From positions 1-64,000 of the forward strand of contig CAWFFB010000021.1 in the NCBI GenBank assembly GCA_963814975.1: a stretch of 64,000 bases of DNA, given 5' to 3'. Made by a program: the position numbers and the translations under genes. The notes beneath the pieces were generated by a model. The model was not told where the DNA came from and ran no database searches. It saw only the letters and a program-made list of their open reading frames with translations. Source of the DNA: CAVUXJ01 sp963814975. Its GTDB lineage: Bacteria; Acidobacteriota; Vicinamibacteria; Vicinamibacterales; CAVVIG01. Shown piece by piece: positions 9,450 through 17,903 of this stretch (its first letter is position 1; each line of letters opens with the position of its first letter).

Positions 9450-10884
9450 GTGGTACCCGCCACAGGTCTCGCGCTCTTCTTCGCCATCCTGGTTCTCAGG
9501 GGCGCGAGCTCGAACCGGCATGTCCGCGGCCGGCTGATCGCCTCCTCCTTTGCGTTCGCCGCCTACGCCCTCATCGGCGCGGCCGTCTCGTACCTCGCGC
9601 TTTCATCGGGGCTGCTCGGCCAGCTCGCGGCCATCCAGCCGCTCCTGCTCGCGTTCGGCGTCATCAACGCGGGCGTCGCGCTGGCCATCAATCCGTGGCG
9701 GTCCGATCGGCTGCCCGATCGTTTTCCGACCATCGTCCAGGATGTCATCGTCATCGGCTTGTTCGCCGTCGCGATGACCGTGATTCTGCAGGATCGGATT
9801 TTCGCGGCCACCGCCGTCGGTGCTGTCGTGATCGGGTTTGCGCTCCAGGACACCCTCGGAAACCTCTTCGCGGGTTTGGCGATTCAAATCGAGAAGCCGT
9901 TTCGCGTCGGGCACTGGGTGAACGTTGCCGGCAAGGACGGCATGGTCAGCGAGATCACCTGGCGCGCGACGAAGATTCGAACCAAGGCGGGGAATTTCGT
10001 CATCGTGCCGAACAGCGCCCTCGCCCGCGACACGATCACCAACTACTCGGAGCCGATCCCCGAAACCCTCATCGACCTGGACGTCGGCGCAAGCTACGAC
10101 ACGCCTCCCAACCGGGTGAAGGCGACGATCCTCGAGGCGATCAAGAACGAGCCGATGCTCGCGGGGTCCCGCCAGCCGGAAGTGCTGCTGGCCGACTTCG
10201 CGGCATCCGCCGTCACCTACCGCATTCGCGTCTGGACCAGCAACTTCGCCCTCGACGACGTCATCCGAGATCGGATTCGCACGACGGTGTACTACGCGTT
10301 CCGGCGGACCGGCATCGTCATTCCCTATCCGATTCAGGTTGAGATGTCCCGCGAGGACATCGCCGCCCCGGCGCCCGATCCGAAGACCGCCGGCACGCCT
10401 GCTCGATACCGTGCAGATTTTCGCGACCCTCCCGTCCGACGAGCGGGCACGCCTGGCAGCGGCCGCGCGAGAGTCCCTTTACGCGGCCGGGGAAACGATT
10501 GTGCGGGAAGGCGAGGCCGGGAGCTCGATGTTCGTCGTGGCTCGCGGCGAGATGGTGGTCACCCTGCATCCGTCGGCTCGCGAAGTGGCGCGTCTCGGAC
10601 CGGGCGATTACTTCGGGGAGATGTCGCTGCTGACGGGCGCGCCCCGCACGGCATCGGTGACCGCCGTCACGGACGTGGACGTGCTGGAGATTACCGGGGA
10701 CGCGTTCCGTCAGTTCGTGATGGCGAATCCGGCCGCGGTGGAACGGATCGGGTCAGCCGTCGCGGACCGCGCCGCCGCGCTGGAGGAACATCGAGTGGCC
10801 GGCGCGGCCGTCCGAGCCAGCGGCGAGGAGTCCCACAAGTTCCTGGCGCGCGTTCGACGGTTCCTGGGTCTAACGGCAGTCTAG
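9450..10884 (+). CDS. MscS-family mechanosensitive channel with C-terminal cyclic-nucleotide-binding domain (one frameshift)
   Basis: Starting at GTG 9450 there are four hydrophobic helices, the last being a pore-like helix in 'GAVVIGFALQDTLGNLFAGL', the MscS signature. The beta domain follows ('GHWVNVAGKDGMVSEITWR', 'VIVPNSALARDTITNY'). After about residue 310 the frame must change near 10,375-10,400 to continue into a cNMP-binding domain ('LPSDERARLAAAA', 'VREGEAGSSMFVVARGEM', 'GPGDYFGEMSLLTGAPRTA') ending at 10884. The phosphate-binding cassette 'GEMSLLTGAPRTA' is well conserved, so binding of cAMP or cGMP is plausible. This is the bCNG-type MscS architecture; these channels often have lost mechanical gating. 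The frameshift lies in the inter-domain linker and is probably a consensus indel. Confidence 0.85.
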
Positions 10885-10960
10885 GGTTAGGACCCTAGCA
10901 CCTCTAGCACCCCAGCACCTCTAGCACCCTTAGCACCCCTTTGCACCTTTAGAACCCTTG
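10881..10960. repeat. One-armed word array (CTAGCACC) with small hairpin
   Basis: Overlapping the end of the MscS-type gene is a CTAGGG...CCCTAG hairpin (10881-10898), then about seven degenerate copies of (CT)AGCACC(C/T) to about 10,960. There is no complementary second arm. It lies between the channel gene and the glutamine cyclotransferase gene. Confidence 0.6.
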
Positions 10961-10986
10961 AGATTTGTCGTACGCTGGTTATTGCA

Positions 10987-11790
10987 ATGGGACTGTTCCT
11001 CCGTGCCATCATTGTCGCGGTTGCCCTGGCGATGGTCAGATCGGCTCACCCTCTCGGATTTGCGCCGTGGCAGCCCCCAGCGGGCGTCAATCTGCCGGTC
11101 CACCGTTACACCATCGTCCGCACGTATCCGCACGATCGCGATGCGTTCACGCAGGGCCTGCAGTTCCTGGACGGCTTTCTCTACGAGGGCACCGGTCTCA
11201 ATGGCCGATCGTCTATCCGCAAGGTGAAGCTCGAAACCGGCGAGGTGGTGCAGCGGCGGGACGTGCCGGCGCAATACTTCGGCGAGGGCATCGTCGTCTG
11301 GCAGTCCGAGCTCTTCGAGCTCACCTGGCAGTCCGGCGTGGCGCTCATTTATGATCGCGACACCTTCGCGCCACGGCGATCGGTCAAATACCAGGGCGAG
11401 GGCTGGGGTCTCACGCACGACGGCACCAGCCTCGTCATGAGCGACGGAACCGACAGCCTCCGCTTTCTCGATCCGGTGACTTTCAACGAACGGCGGCGGG
11501 TGAAAGTGACAGCCTCCGGCGTCCCCCTTCGCGCGCTGAATGAGCTCGAGTATGTGAAGGGCGAGATATTCGCGAATGTCTGGCAGACCGACTACCTGGC
11601 GCGGATCGACCCGAAGACGGGCCGTGTCACCGGCTGGGTCGACCTTCAGGGCCTGCTGCCGGCGCGCGACCGCGCTTCAACCGACGTCCTCAACGGCATC
11701 GCATACGACGCGGCCGGCGACCGCCTGTTCATCACGGGGAAGCTCTGGCCGCGCCTCTTCGAGATCAAGTTGACGCCGCCGATCAAGTAG
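10987..11790 (+). CDS. Glutaminyl-peptide cyclotransferase (plant/bacterial type), secreted
   Basis: The protein has 267 residues with a signal peptide at residues 1-20. It matches the five-bladed propeller glutamine cyclotransferases that convert N-terminal Gln to pyroglutamate. Visible hallmarks are 'YPHDRDAFTQGLQF' (the family T-Q-G-L motif), 'FLYEGTGLNGRSS', 'GEGWGLTHDG', 'LNELEYVKGEIFANVWQTD' and 'LNGIAYD...FITGKLWP', including the conserved Glu of NELE. It acts in the periplasm. It is convergent with the next gene, and the two coding ends overlap by 8 bp (11783-11790). Intact. Confidence 0.93.
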   Translation: MGLFLRAIIVAVALAMVRSAHPLGFAPWQPPAGVNLPVHRYTIVRTYPHDRDAFTQGLQFLDGFLYEGTGLNGRSSIRKVKLETGEVVQRRDVPAQYFGEGIVVWQSELFELTWQSGVALIYDRDTFAPRRSVKYQGEGWGLTHDGTSLVMSDGTDSLRFLDPVTFNERRRVKVTASGVPLRALNELEYVKGEIFANVWQTDYLARIDPKTGRVTGWVDLQGLLPARDRASTDVLNGIAYDAAGDRLFITGKLWPRLFEIKLTPPIK

Positions 11791-12646
11791 CCGTCAGCCT
11801 GACGTGTTCGAAAATCACTCCTGATTCGCTGCCTGTTCCCCGCTTCCTCACCACCACGGTGCCTTTGAGCGGTTTCGGGTACATGGGCGTATTCGGCTCG
11901 CCGCCAGGACGCGGCGACGTCGTGAGATACACGTCCTGAACCAGCCCCGCATCGATCAACTGCGTGGCAATTCTCCGGCCGCCGATCGCGGATATTTGCG
12001 CCACACCAATCGCGCGCAGCCGTTCGAACGCGTATGGAAGATCCTCGGGGGTGCCCATCACCACAGGCGTGATCCACGGGCGGGCGGCGGCCTGTTCGTC
12101 CATGAGCTTCGCGCAGGATCCCACCGTGATCAGGACCACCCGGATCGCTGGCGTGTTGAACAGGAGGCCGTGCTCGAGGTCCAGGCCCTGAAGCGTCGTC
12201 ACGACCTGGATTGGATGCCGTGGCTTCCCGAAGGATTCGCGCAGGCGCACGAGCTCGGGATGCCAGACCGACAGAATGAGGGCCCCGCCCCGGATCGTTT
12301 CGGCGCCGGCCAGGACGGCGTCCGCGGCCGCGCGCGAGAGCCCTTCGTAGATCAGGTGCTTGTCTGTTTCGCCGCCGCCCAGGGTCGAGGGGTTTTTCGC
12401 GCCCGTGTTGCCGTCCTTCGATTGCACGAAGACGAGGTTGCATCCGGGGCGCGTGGGATCGACAGCAGGTGAGAGGTAGAAATCGCCGTCGAACAGAGGC
12501 TTCGACCACGGGTTGCCGATTGCGAGCATTCCCGGATCCGGCTGCTCCTGCTCCGTGAGGTACGGCGGAAGGACGGCGCGTGCCGCTTCTTGCTGCTTGC
12601 GGGCCGCGAAATCGTCGAAGCGTTCCTGCCAGCGTTGGATCGGCAC
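11783..12646 (-). CDS. RibD C-terminal / dihydrofolate-reductase-fold protein
   Basis: The protein has 287 residues and starts at GTG 12646. After an unusual N-terminal extension (about residues 1-65), the RibD_C/DHFR-like Rossmann fold appears: 'CNLVFVQSKDGNTG', 'ADAVLAGAETIRGGALILSV', 'VVTTLQGLDLEHG', 'QISAIGGRRIATQLIDAGLVQDVYLTTSPRPGG'. The NADPH-binding GG-R and the strand order fit a pyrimidine-reductase-like enzyme, but no deaminase domain is present, so it is not a complete RibD. It lies 13 nt downstream of the CDF gene and probably ends the minus-strand operon. Its substrate cannot be deduced. Confidence 0.8.
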   Translation of the reverse strand: MPIQRWQERFDDFAARKQQEAARAVLPPYLTEQEQPDPGMLAIGNPWSKPLFDGDFYLSPAVDPTRPGCNLVFVQSKDGNTGAKNPSTLGGGETDKHLIYEGLSRAAADAVLAGAETIRGGALILSVWHPELVRLRESFGKPRHPIQVVTTLQGLDLEHGLLFNTPAIRVVLITVGSCAKLMDEQAAARPWITPVVMGTPEDLPYAFERLRAIGVAQISAIGGRRIATQLIDAGLVQDVYLTTSPRPGGEPNTPMYPKPLKGTVVVRKRGTGSESGVIFEHVRLTAT

Positions 12647-12659
12647 GGCCGCTGGCAGG

Positions 12660-13541
12660 CTAGTTCTCGTGGCTTGCGCCGGGAGGCGGTTCGATATGGA
12701 TGATCGCGTCGGCGATCTGCGGATACCGGGCCATCAGCCGATCCTTGACGAGGTGCGACAGCTCATGGGCCTCGGCGAGGCGCATGTCCGGCGGCAGCCA
12801 GACGTGCAGGTCGAGAAACACATGATCCGCCGATCCGCGCGTGCGAATGCGGTGGCATCCGATGACGCCCGGCACCGCCAGTCACCACGCGCTCGAGATC
12901 GGCTGCCGAGATGACGATCCGGTCGCTCAGTATCCGGGTCGTGGCCCTCGCGATCTGATATCCCGCGTATCCGATGAAGCCGGCGACGACGATCGCGGCG
13001 AGCGGATCCAGGATCGGCACCCCGGCACGGGCGCCGGCGAGCGCCGCAATCACGGTGAACGACGTCCAGACGTCGCCGCGTGTCGCCGTCGCGTCGGCCA
13101 GCAGCACTTCGCTGCCGAGCCGCTCGGCTTCGCTCGATTCGTACTTGATGACCGCCAGGTTCACCGCGATGGTGACGGCCATCACCATGAATCCCGCCGA
13201 CGAGATGTCCGGCGTGCCCGAACGGCCGGTCAGGTGGTTGAACGCGTTGCGCAGCACTTCGAGCACGACGATCAGGAGGAACAGCGTGATCGCCGCGGCG
13301 GCCACGGTCTCGTACTTGCGATGGCCGTAGGGATGGTCATCGTCGGGCGGCGTGCCGCCGCCCGCACGCCGACCAGGCCGACGACGTTCGAAGCGGCGTC
13401 GGTCAGCGAATGAAACCCGTCGGAGAGGATGCTGATGGCGCCGCTCGCGTAGCCGAACGCGATCTTGGCGGCGGCGACGGCGAGGTTCAGGATGAGCACG
13501 CGGAAGAGGACACGCGAGACCGCGGTGTGACGGCTCGTCAC
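12660..13541 (-). CDS. Cation diffusion facilitator (CDF) metal exporter (two frameshifts)
   Basis: Three frames join into one CDF protein of about 293 residues. It starts at GTG 13541, only 3 bp after the signal peptidase stop. The first part contains the CDF TM2 metal-site motif 'LSDGFHSLTDAASN' (HxxxD). A frameshift near 13,350 leads into 'HPYGHRKYETVAA', the metal-loop motif, and TM4-5 with 'LADATATRGDVWTS' (the usual second HxxxD site reads D-A-T-A-T-R-G-D here). Another near 12,870-12,885 leads to the cytoplasmic domain 'DHVFLDLHVWLPPDMRLAEAHEL'. The likely role is Zn or Fe efflux by proton exchange. The first position of the TM5 site appears to be Asp rather than His, which in other CDFs alters metal preference (Fe/Zn type). 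Confidence 0.85.
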
Positions 13542-13544
13542 CCT

Positions 13545-14300
13545 CTAAAACACGCGCGCCGTGGGCACCGGCCACCAGCGGACCTGCACCTTGCCGATGA
13601 TGTACCGCTTCGGAACCATGCCCCAATGCCGGCTGTCGGAGCTGTTGTTCCGGTGGTCGCCCATGACGAAGTAGTAGCCCTCGGGAATCACTTGCGGTCC
13701 CCAGTCGTCGTGGCTGCGGAACTCCGACGGCACGTAGTCGTCGTGCAGCGGGATGTCGTTCACGTACACGCGGCCCTCGACGATGCGAACCGTGTCGCCT
13801 TCTTCGGCGATGACGCGCTTGACGAACGACTTGTCCGGATCGAGCGGGTAGTACAGCATGACGATGTCGCCGCGCCGCGGCTCGCCGATGCGGTACGCCA
13901 GCTTGTTGACGATGAGCCGGTCCTGATCCTCGAGCGTGGGCGCCATGCTCTGGCCTTCGACGCGCGCCACCTGGAAGCCGAACGTGACGATGAGAATGGC
14001 GTAGACGGCCGCGGAGAAGAGCGTCTTCACCCAGGCGACGAGCTCCTCCTGGATCTGCGCGAGGCGGATGCCCGGACTGGTGAGCCGCAAGTCGGGCTGC
14101 GGCACGGCGTGCGGCGTCGTCTGGTCGACCGCTGGCACGGCACCCTCGGCTGACACATGGGGCTCGGCTGGCAGATAGGGCTCGCCCGGCACAGAGGATT
14201 CGGCGGGCACCGAGGATTCGGCCGGCACATAGGTCTCGGCCGGCACGTGGTCCTCGCCCGGCACACCGGGTACCGCCGACACACTGGACTCAGCCGCCAC
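13545..14300 (-). CDS. lepB: Signal peptidase I with hexapeptide-repeat N-terminus
   Basis: The type I signal peptidase core is complete: one TM segment ('VKTLFSAAVYAILIVTFGF'), then the catalytic Ser in 'VEGQSMAPTLEDQDR', the catalytic Lys in 'RRGDIVMLYYP...SFVKRVIAEEGDTV', and the late boxes 'YYFVMGDHRNNSSDSRHWG'. It cleaves signal peptides of exported proteins at the outer face of the inner membrane. The N-terminus (about 60 residues) is odd: six-residue units of the type V-P-A-E-S-S, encoded by 18-bp DNA repeats. GTG 14300 is the first start I can see, but coding-like sequence (PPETRAAEEDPFLALDADD) continues upstream in frame, so the true start may be a rarer codon further up. It heads a lepB-CDF-reductase operon. 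Confidence 0.9.
   Translation of the reverse strand: MAAESSVSAVPGVPGEDHVPAETYVPAESSVPAESSVPGEPYLPAEPHVSAEGAVPAVDQTTPHAVPQPDLRLTSPGIRLAQIQEELVAWVKTLFSAAVYAILIVTFGFQVARVEGQSMAPTLEDQDRLIVNKLAYRIGEPRRGDIVMLYYPLDPDKSFVKRVIAEEGDTVRIVEGRVYVNDIPLHDDYVPSEFRSHDDWGPQVIPEGYYFVMGDHRNNSSDSRHWGMVPKRYIIGKVQVRWWPVPTARVF
14150..14290. repeat. 18-bp tandem repeats encoding PAE hexapeptides
   Basis: About eight diverged 18-bp units (consensus on the plus strand CGGCCGGCACATAGGTCT) run in phase with the coding frame of signal peptidase I and encode its V/L-P/S-A/G-E-x-x N-terminal repeats. Confidence 0.7.
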
Positions 14301-14391
14301 GCTGGACGGCTGGGACGAATCGTCGGCGTCGAGGGCGAGGAACGGGTCCTCCTCTGCCGCCCGAGTCTCGGGCGGCGTCGGTGAGGCCGGC

Positions 14392-15189
14392 CTAGAGCTT
14401 CAGGTAATCCCGCAGCCGCCGCGTCTGCGTGCGGCTGACCGGGATCTCCGTCGCCTTCTCGTCCTTCATCCTCAGGATGTAGTTCCGGCTGAACCAAGGG
14501 ACGATCTCCTTGATCTTGTTGATGTTCACCAGATGCGAGCGATGCACGCGCCAGAAGACGGCCGGATCGAGCCGCGCCTGCAGCTCGTCGAGCGTCCGGT
14601 AGTTCGAGGTGCCCGCATGCTGGCTCGTGACCACTGTGATGCTGTCGTCCGCCAGCGACGCGTAGAGAATCTCTTCCGCCTGCACGAGCAGAAACCGTTC
14701 GCCGACCTTGATCGCCAGCCGCTCCCGCCGGCTCTGCCGCTCGGCGACGAGCTGGACGATCTTCTCGAGCTGATCGGCGCTGACGCTCGCGCCGCCGTTC
14801 TCCCGGTCCAGGTGCCGATCGAAGGAGATGCGCCGGCGGGCGCGCTGCAGCGCCATTTCGAGCCGCGCCGGATCGACCGGCTTCAGCAGGTAGTCGACGG
14901 CATTGACCTCGAACGCCTCGATCGCGTGCTGATCGTACGCCGTCACGAAGATGATGTGCGACGCCGGTCCGTCGTCGAGCATCCGCCGCGCCACCTCGAA
15001 GCCGGTGAGCCCCGGCATCTGCACGTCGAGAAAGACGAGGTCGGGCTGCAGGCGCTCGATGGTGGCGAGCGCCTCGACGCCGTTGCCCGCCTGCCCGATC
15101 ACCTCGACGCCGCCCACCTGGCCGAGCAGGTACCCCAGCTCGTCGCGCGCGAGCTGCTCGTCGTCGACGAGTACGGTCCGCAGGTCCAT
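14392..15189 (-). CDS. LytTR-type response regulator
   Basis: The protein has 265 residues from ATG 15189. The receiver domain has acidic 'LVDDEQLARDEL', the phospho-acceptor Asp in 'LQPDLVFLDVQMPGLTGFE', the Thr switch in 'HIIFVTAYDQHAIEAF' and Lys in 'VDYLLKPVDPARL'. After a linker with a coiled segment comes a LytTR DNA-binding domain ('IKVGERFLLVQAEEILYASL', 'FWRVHRSHLVNINKIKEI', 'EIPVSRTQTRRLRDYLKL'). LytTR regulators often control cell-envelope or secretion genes, consistent with the neighbouring signal peptidase. It is read in the same frame as the upstream kinase without an intervening stop, so the two may form one polypeptide. Confidence 0.9.
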   Translation of the reverse strand: MDLRTVLVDDEQLARDELGYLLGQVGGVEVIGQAGNGVEALATIERLQPDLVFLDVQMPGLTGFEVARRMLDDGPASHIIFVTAYDQHAIEAFEVNAVDYLLKPVDPARLEMALQRARRRISFDRHLDRENGGASVSADQLEKIVQLVAERQSRRERLAIKVGERFLLVQAEEILYASLADDSITVVTSQHAGTSNYRTLDELQARLDPAVFWRVHRSHLVNINKIKEIVPWFSRNYILRMKDEKATEIPVSRTQTRRLRDYLKL

Positions 15190-16549
15190 AGTCGCTCGGA
15201 AGGGGGACTGGGACTCTTGCCCGTTTATCGCCGTGACCCGTTCGGCGACGATCAGCTGCGGGATCTCGATCCTCGCACAGGTGCCGTGGCCGGGCACGCT
15301 CTTCAGCTTCAGGTGGTAATGGGCGCCGTAGATCGTCCGCAGCCGCTCGTTCACGTTGCTCAAGCCGATGCCGCCGCCGAACGCGTGCTCCAGCCGCTCC
15401 TCGGTCATGCCGAGCCCATCGTCGTGCACCTCGATGACGGCGTGGCCGTCCTGAAGCACCGTCCTGATCGTAATCCGGCCGTCGCCGACTTTGCGCGACA
15501 GCCCGTGCTTGATCGAGTTCTCGACCAGCGGCTGGAGAATCATGCTCGGGACGATGACGTCGAGCGTGTCGGGGCTGATCTGCTTGTCCACCTTCAGCTG
15601 GGGGCCGAAGCGGACGACCTCGATGTCGAGATACTCGTCGATCGACTCCAGCTCCTCGCGCAGCGTCACGAAATGATCGGTGCTGCGCATGAGCCGCCGC
15701 AGCAGGCCGGAGAGCTTCGTGATCAGCATCCGCGCCGTTTCGGGCTGCGTGCGGATGAGCGAGGAGATCGACGTGAGCGTGTTGAACAGGAAATGCGGGT
15801 TGATCTGGCTGGCGAGCGCTTCGATCTTCGCGGCCAGCAGCAGCTTCTCCTGTTCCTGCAGCCGGTGCTCGATGCGCGCGTTGTTCCAGATCTTGATCGG
15901 CGTGGCGACCGCCAGGACCGTCGCGAGCAGGACGACGGTCAGCGTCCAGGCCGAGCCGGGCGCGCGAGGAAGATAGAAGAGTCGTGTCGCTCCAGCGCGC
16001 GCCGAGCCCCTGCCGCAGCAGCTCGAGCGCGATCGGCGCCAGCAGCAGGATGACCTGCCAGTCGATCTGGAGGCCCCGCAGCATCTGCCAGGCGCGGCGG
16101 TGAAGGCCGGTGAAGACGAACGGCGAGAAGTGCCAGATCGCTTCCTTCGGGCACAGCTCGCGCAGGCCGCCGCCGGCGAACCCGCAGCCGACGGCGAACG
16201 GCAGCGCGATGAACTCGCCGTTGGCGAGCGGCGGCAGGCCGACCATCGCGCCGACGATCGCGCCGGCATACGGCCCGGCGATCAGCCCGGCGAGGAACGC
16301 GCCTTCGAGCGTCAGGTCGGCCGCCTTGTAGTTCAGCAGCAGCCGCGCGACCACGCCGGCCGCCAGCGGAATGCCGAGCGCGAGCACGAAGACCAGCCGG
16401 TCGGGCCAGCCGCGCCGCTCGAAGATCAGGATGTGGCGGAACCGCCGGTACCGCACCAGCATGGTCGCCAGCGCGGCCATGACGGCGAGCTTGACGACCA
16501 GCGTCGTGAGCAGGACCTGCTCGGGGGTCAGGAGCTGGGCTTCGGGCAT
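15190..16549 (-). CDS. LytS-type sensor histidine kinase (one frameshift; in frame with the regulator)
   Basis: It starts at ATG 16549 (MPEAQLLTPEQ). The first 190 residues hold five or six TM helices of the LytS 5TM receptor type ('GLIAGPYAGAIVGAMVGLPPLANG'). A frameshift near 15,980-16,000 then leads into the His_kinase domain ('EALASQINPHFLFNTLTS', with the phospho-acceptor His in NPHFLFN) and an HATPase with N-box 'LVENSIKHGL' and G-boxes 'VHDDGLGM' and 'GGGIGLSNVNERL'. It would sense an envelope signal and phosphorylate the LytTR regulator. The frame runs through 'RIEIPQLIVAERV' straight into the regulator's ATG with no stop: either a real kinase-regulator fusion or a stop lost to another indel. 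It is divergent from nuoI. Confidence 0.88.
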
Positions 16550-16553
16550 TGAT

Positions 16554-16581
16554 TTACTTGATCTTATCGGCCGGGTAAACT
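16554..16581 (+). promoter_or_regulatory. Candidate sigma-70 promoter for nuoI, possibly leaderless
   Basis: TTACTT (16554-16559) and TAAACT (16576-16581) are 16 bp apart. Transcription would begin near 16588, just before the ATG at 16589. Only a poor GAGGGC lies in between, so translation from a leaderless mRNA is plausible. Confidence 0.4.
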
Positions 16582-16588
16582 GAGGGCA

Positions 16589-17053
16589 ATGGCTCTGATT
16601 CGACCGCTCCTCATCGGGTTCGCGACAACGCTCAAGCACCTGTTCAGGAAGCCGATCACGGTGAACTATCCCGAGCAGAAGGTTCCGATGTTCCCCAAGT
16701 TCCGGGGCAAACAGGTGCTGATGCGCGACGAGAACGGCCTCGAGAAGTGCGTCGCGTGCGGGCTGTGCTCGGTGGCCTGCCCGGCCGACGCGATCTACCT
16801 CGAGGCGGCCGAGAACGACGGCACGGTGCAGGCCGGCCCGCGCTACGCGTCGGTCTACCAGATTCACAAGATGCGCTGCATCTTCTGCGGGTACTGCGAA
16901 GAAGCGTGCCCGGTCGGCGCGATCTTCATGGGCAAGGACTACGAGCTGGCGGTCTACAGCAAGGACGACTTCGTCTGGGACAAGACGGATTTGCTCGTGC
17001 CGGCGACCACTACGCATGCACCACAGGCGGGAGGGGCAAGCAGGGCAGGATAG
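16589..17053 (+). CDS. nuoI: NADH-quinone oxidoreductase subunit I (2x[4Fe-4S])
   Basis: The protein has 154 residues. It carries two classic ferredoxin motifs, CVACGLCSVACP (about residues 53-64) and CIFCGYCEEACP (about 97-108), inside the NuoI pattern 'HLFRKPITVNYPEQKVP', 'PRYASVYQIHKMRC', 'VGAIFMGKDYELAVYSKDDF'. NuoI carries clusters N6a and N6b and passes electrons toward the quinone site of complex I at the cytoplasmic side of the membrane. No other nuo gene is nearby, so it is an orphan copy. It is divergent from the kinase gene and followed by a phosphoesterase. Intact. Confidence 0.95.
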   Translation: MALIRPLLIGFATTLKHLFRKPITVNYPEQKVPMFPKFRGKQVLMRDENGLEKCVACGLCSVACPADAIYLEAAENDGTVQAGPRYASVYQIHKMRCIFCGYCEEACPVGAIFMGKDYELAVYSKDDFVWDKTDLLVPATTTHAPQAGGASRAG

Positions 17054-17124
17054 GCAGGCAGGGACATTTGGCCCTCCGGCTGCTGCCGCCTCTCCCTCGC
17101 CTCGTCCCACTCGTCCCTCCCGCC

Positions 17125-17820
17125 ATGCAGATAGGCGCCCTCGGCGACATCCACGGCGCGTTCGACACCGTCCAGGACATCATGGCGCGGCACCCCGACG
17201 TGCCGCTGTGGGTGCAGGTCGGCGACATCGCGAGCAACGACGGCGAGTACTTCACGCCGATCCGGCCGCTCTACTGGATCAAGGGCAACAACGAAGACTT
17301 CGACGTGGTCGCCGACGCCGCTCGCCGGGCATCCGCCGTCGCCGACGCTGCACTACCTGCCCAACGGCGGCCCTCATCACGTCGGCCGTGGCGCGTGGCG
17401 GCGCTCGGCGGCACGTTCGCGCCGAGCTGGTATCACACGCCCGGCGTCGTCGCTGCCGCCGTCGCGGGGCCGCCGCCCGGGCGGCGGCTCCGTGAAGCTC
17501 GGAAAGAGCCGCGACGACAAGCGGCGGCACTTCGTGCGCGACGAGATCGCCGTCTGCAAGAGCCTGACGGCATCGATCTGTTCCTGACGCACGAGGCGCC
17601 GCGGCCGTTCTATCCGGCGGGCCGCCGGATCGACGCCGGCAAGACGGTGATCAACGAAGTGCTCACGGCGATGCGGCCGCGGCTGCACCTCTTCGGCCAT
17701 CACCACGAGTTCACCGACTCGGTGCGCCAGGGCGTCCGCTCGATCGGCCTGGACGTCGTGACGAAGTCGTACCTGCTGATCGACGCCGAGACGTTCCGCT
17801 GCGAGCGGCTGGACACCTGA
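17125..17820 (+). CDS. Metallophosphoesterase (several frameshifts)
   Basis: ATG 17125 begins 'MQIGALGDIHGAFD', the first metal motif (GDIHG) of calcineurin-like phosphoesterases. Further motifs are 'VQVGDIASNDGEY' (GD-x-x) and 'YWIKGNNEDFD' (GNxE). After about residue 65 the frame must change at least four times (between about 17,325 and 17,570) to recover 'LHYLPNGGPHHVGRG', 'ALGGTFAPSWYHTP', 'KSRDDKRRHFVRDEI' and finally 'LTHEAPRPFYPAG' and 'LHLFGHHHEFTDS' (the GHxH metal motif). Reconstructed, it is a complete enzyme of about 230 residues, perhaps a serine/threonine-type or nucleotide phosphatase. The clustered single-base shifts look like poor consensus. Substrate unknown. Confidence 0.75.
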   Translation: MQIGALGDIHGAFDTVQDIMARHPDVPLWVQVGDIASNDGEYFTPIRPLYWIKGNNEDFDVVADAARRASAVADAALPAQRRPSSRRPWRVAALGGTFAPSWYHTPGVVAAAVAGPPPGRRLREARKEPRRQAAALRARRDRRLQEPDGIDLFLTHEAPRPFYPAGRRIDAGKTVINEVLTAMRPRLHLFGHHHEFTDSVRQGVRSIGLDVVTKSYLLIDAETFRCERLDT

Positions 17821-17821
17821 C

Positions 17822-17903
17822 GACAGGTGAATCTGGTAATCTGGTCATCTGGTATGTTGATTGAACCCTTTCAATTTACATGACCAGATGACCCAATGAC
17901 CCA
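17822..17903. repeat. Inverted word array (CTGGTCAT / CCAGATGACC)
   Basis: The left arm has ATCTGGTAATCTGGTCATCTGG-like words at 17,828-17,853 (cited in parts: TCTGGTCATCTGGT), and the right arm has CCAGATGACCCAATGACCC at 17,884-17,902. The two can pair. It fills the whole gap between the phosphoesterase stop and the methionine synthase ATG. Related words recur at 27,580-27,722. Confidence 0.6.

Noticed and set aside
14027..17110. A 1027-residue minus-strand open frame
   Set aside because: It joins parts of the sensor kinase in frame with long arginine-rich antisense stretches; only the kinase part has family motifs.
17822..17903. SAM riboswitch before the methionine synthase gene
   Set aside because: The gap is a word hairpin without riboswitch core sequences or a terminator-antiterminator pair.
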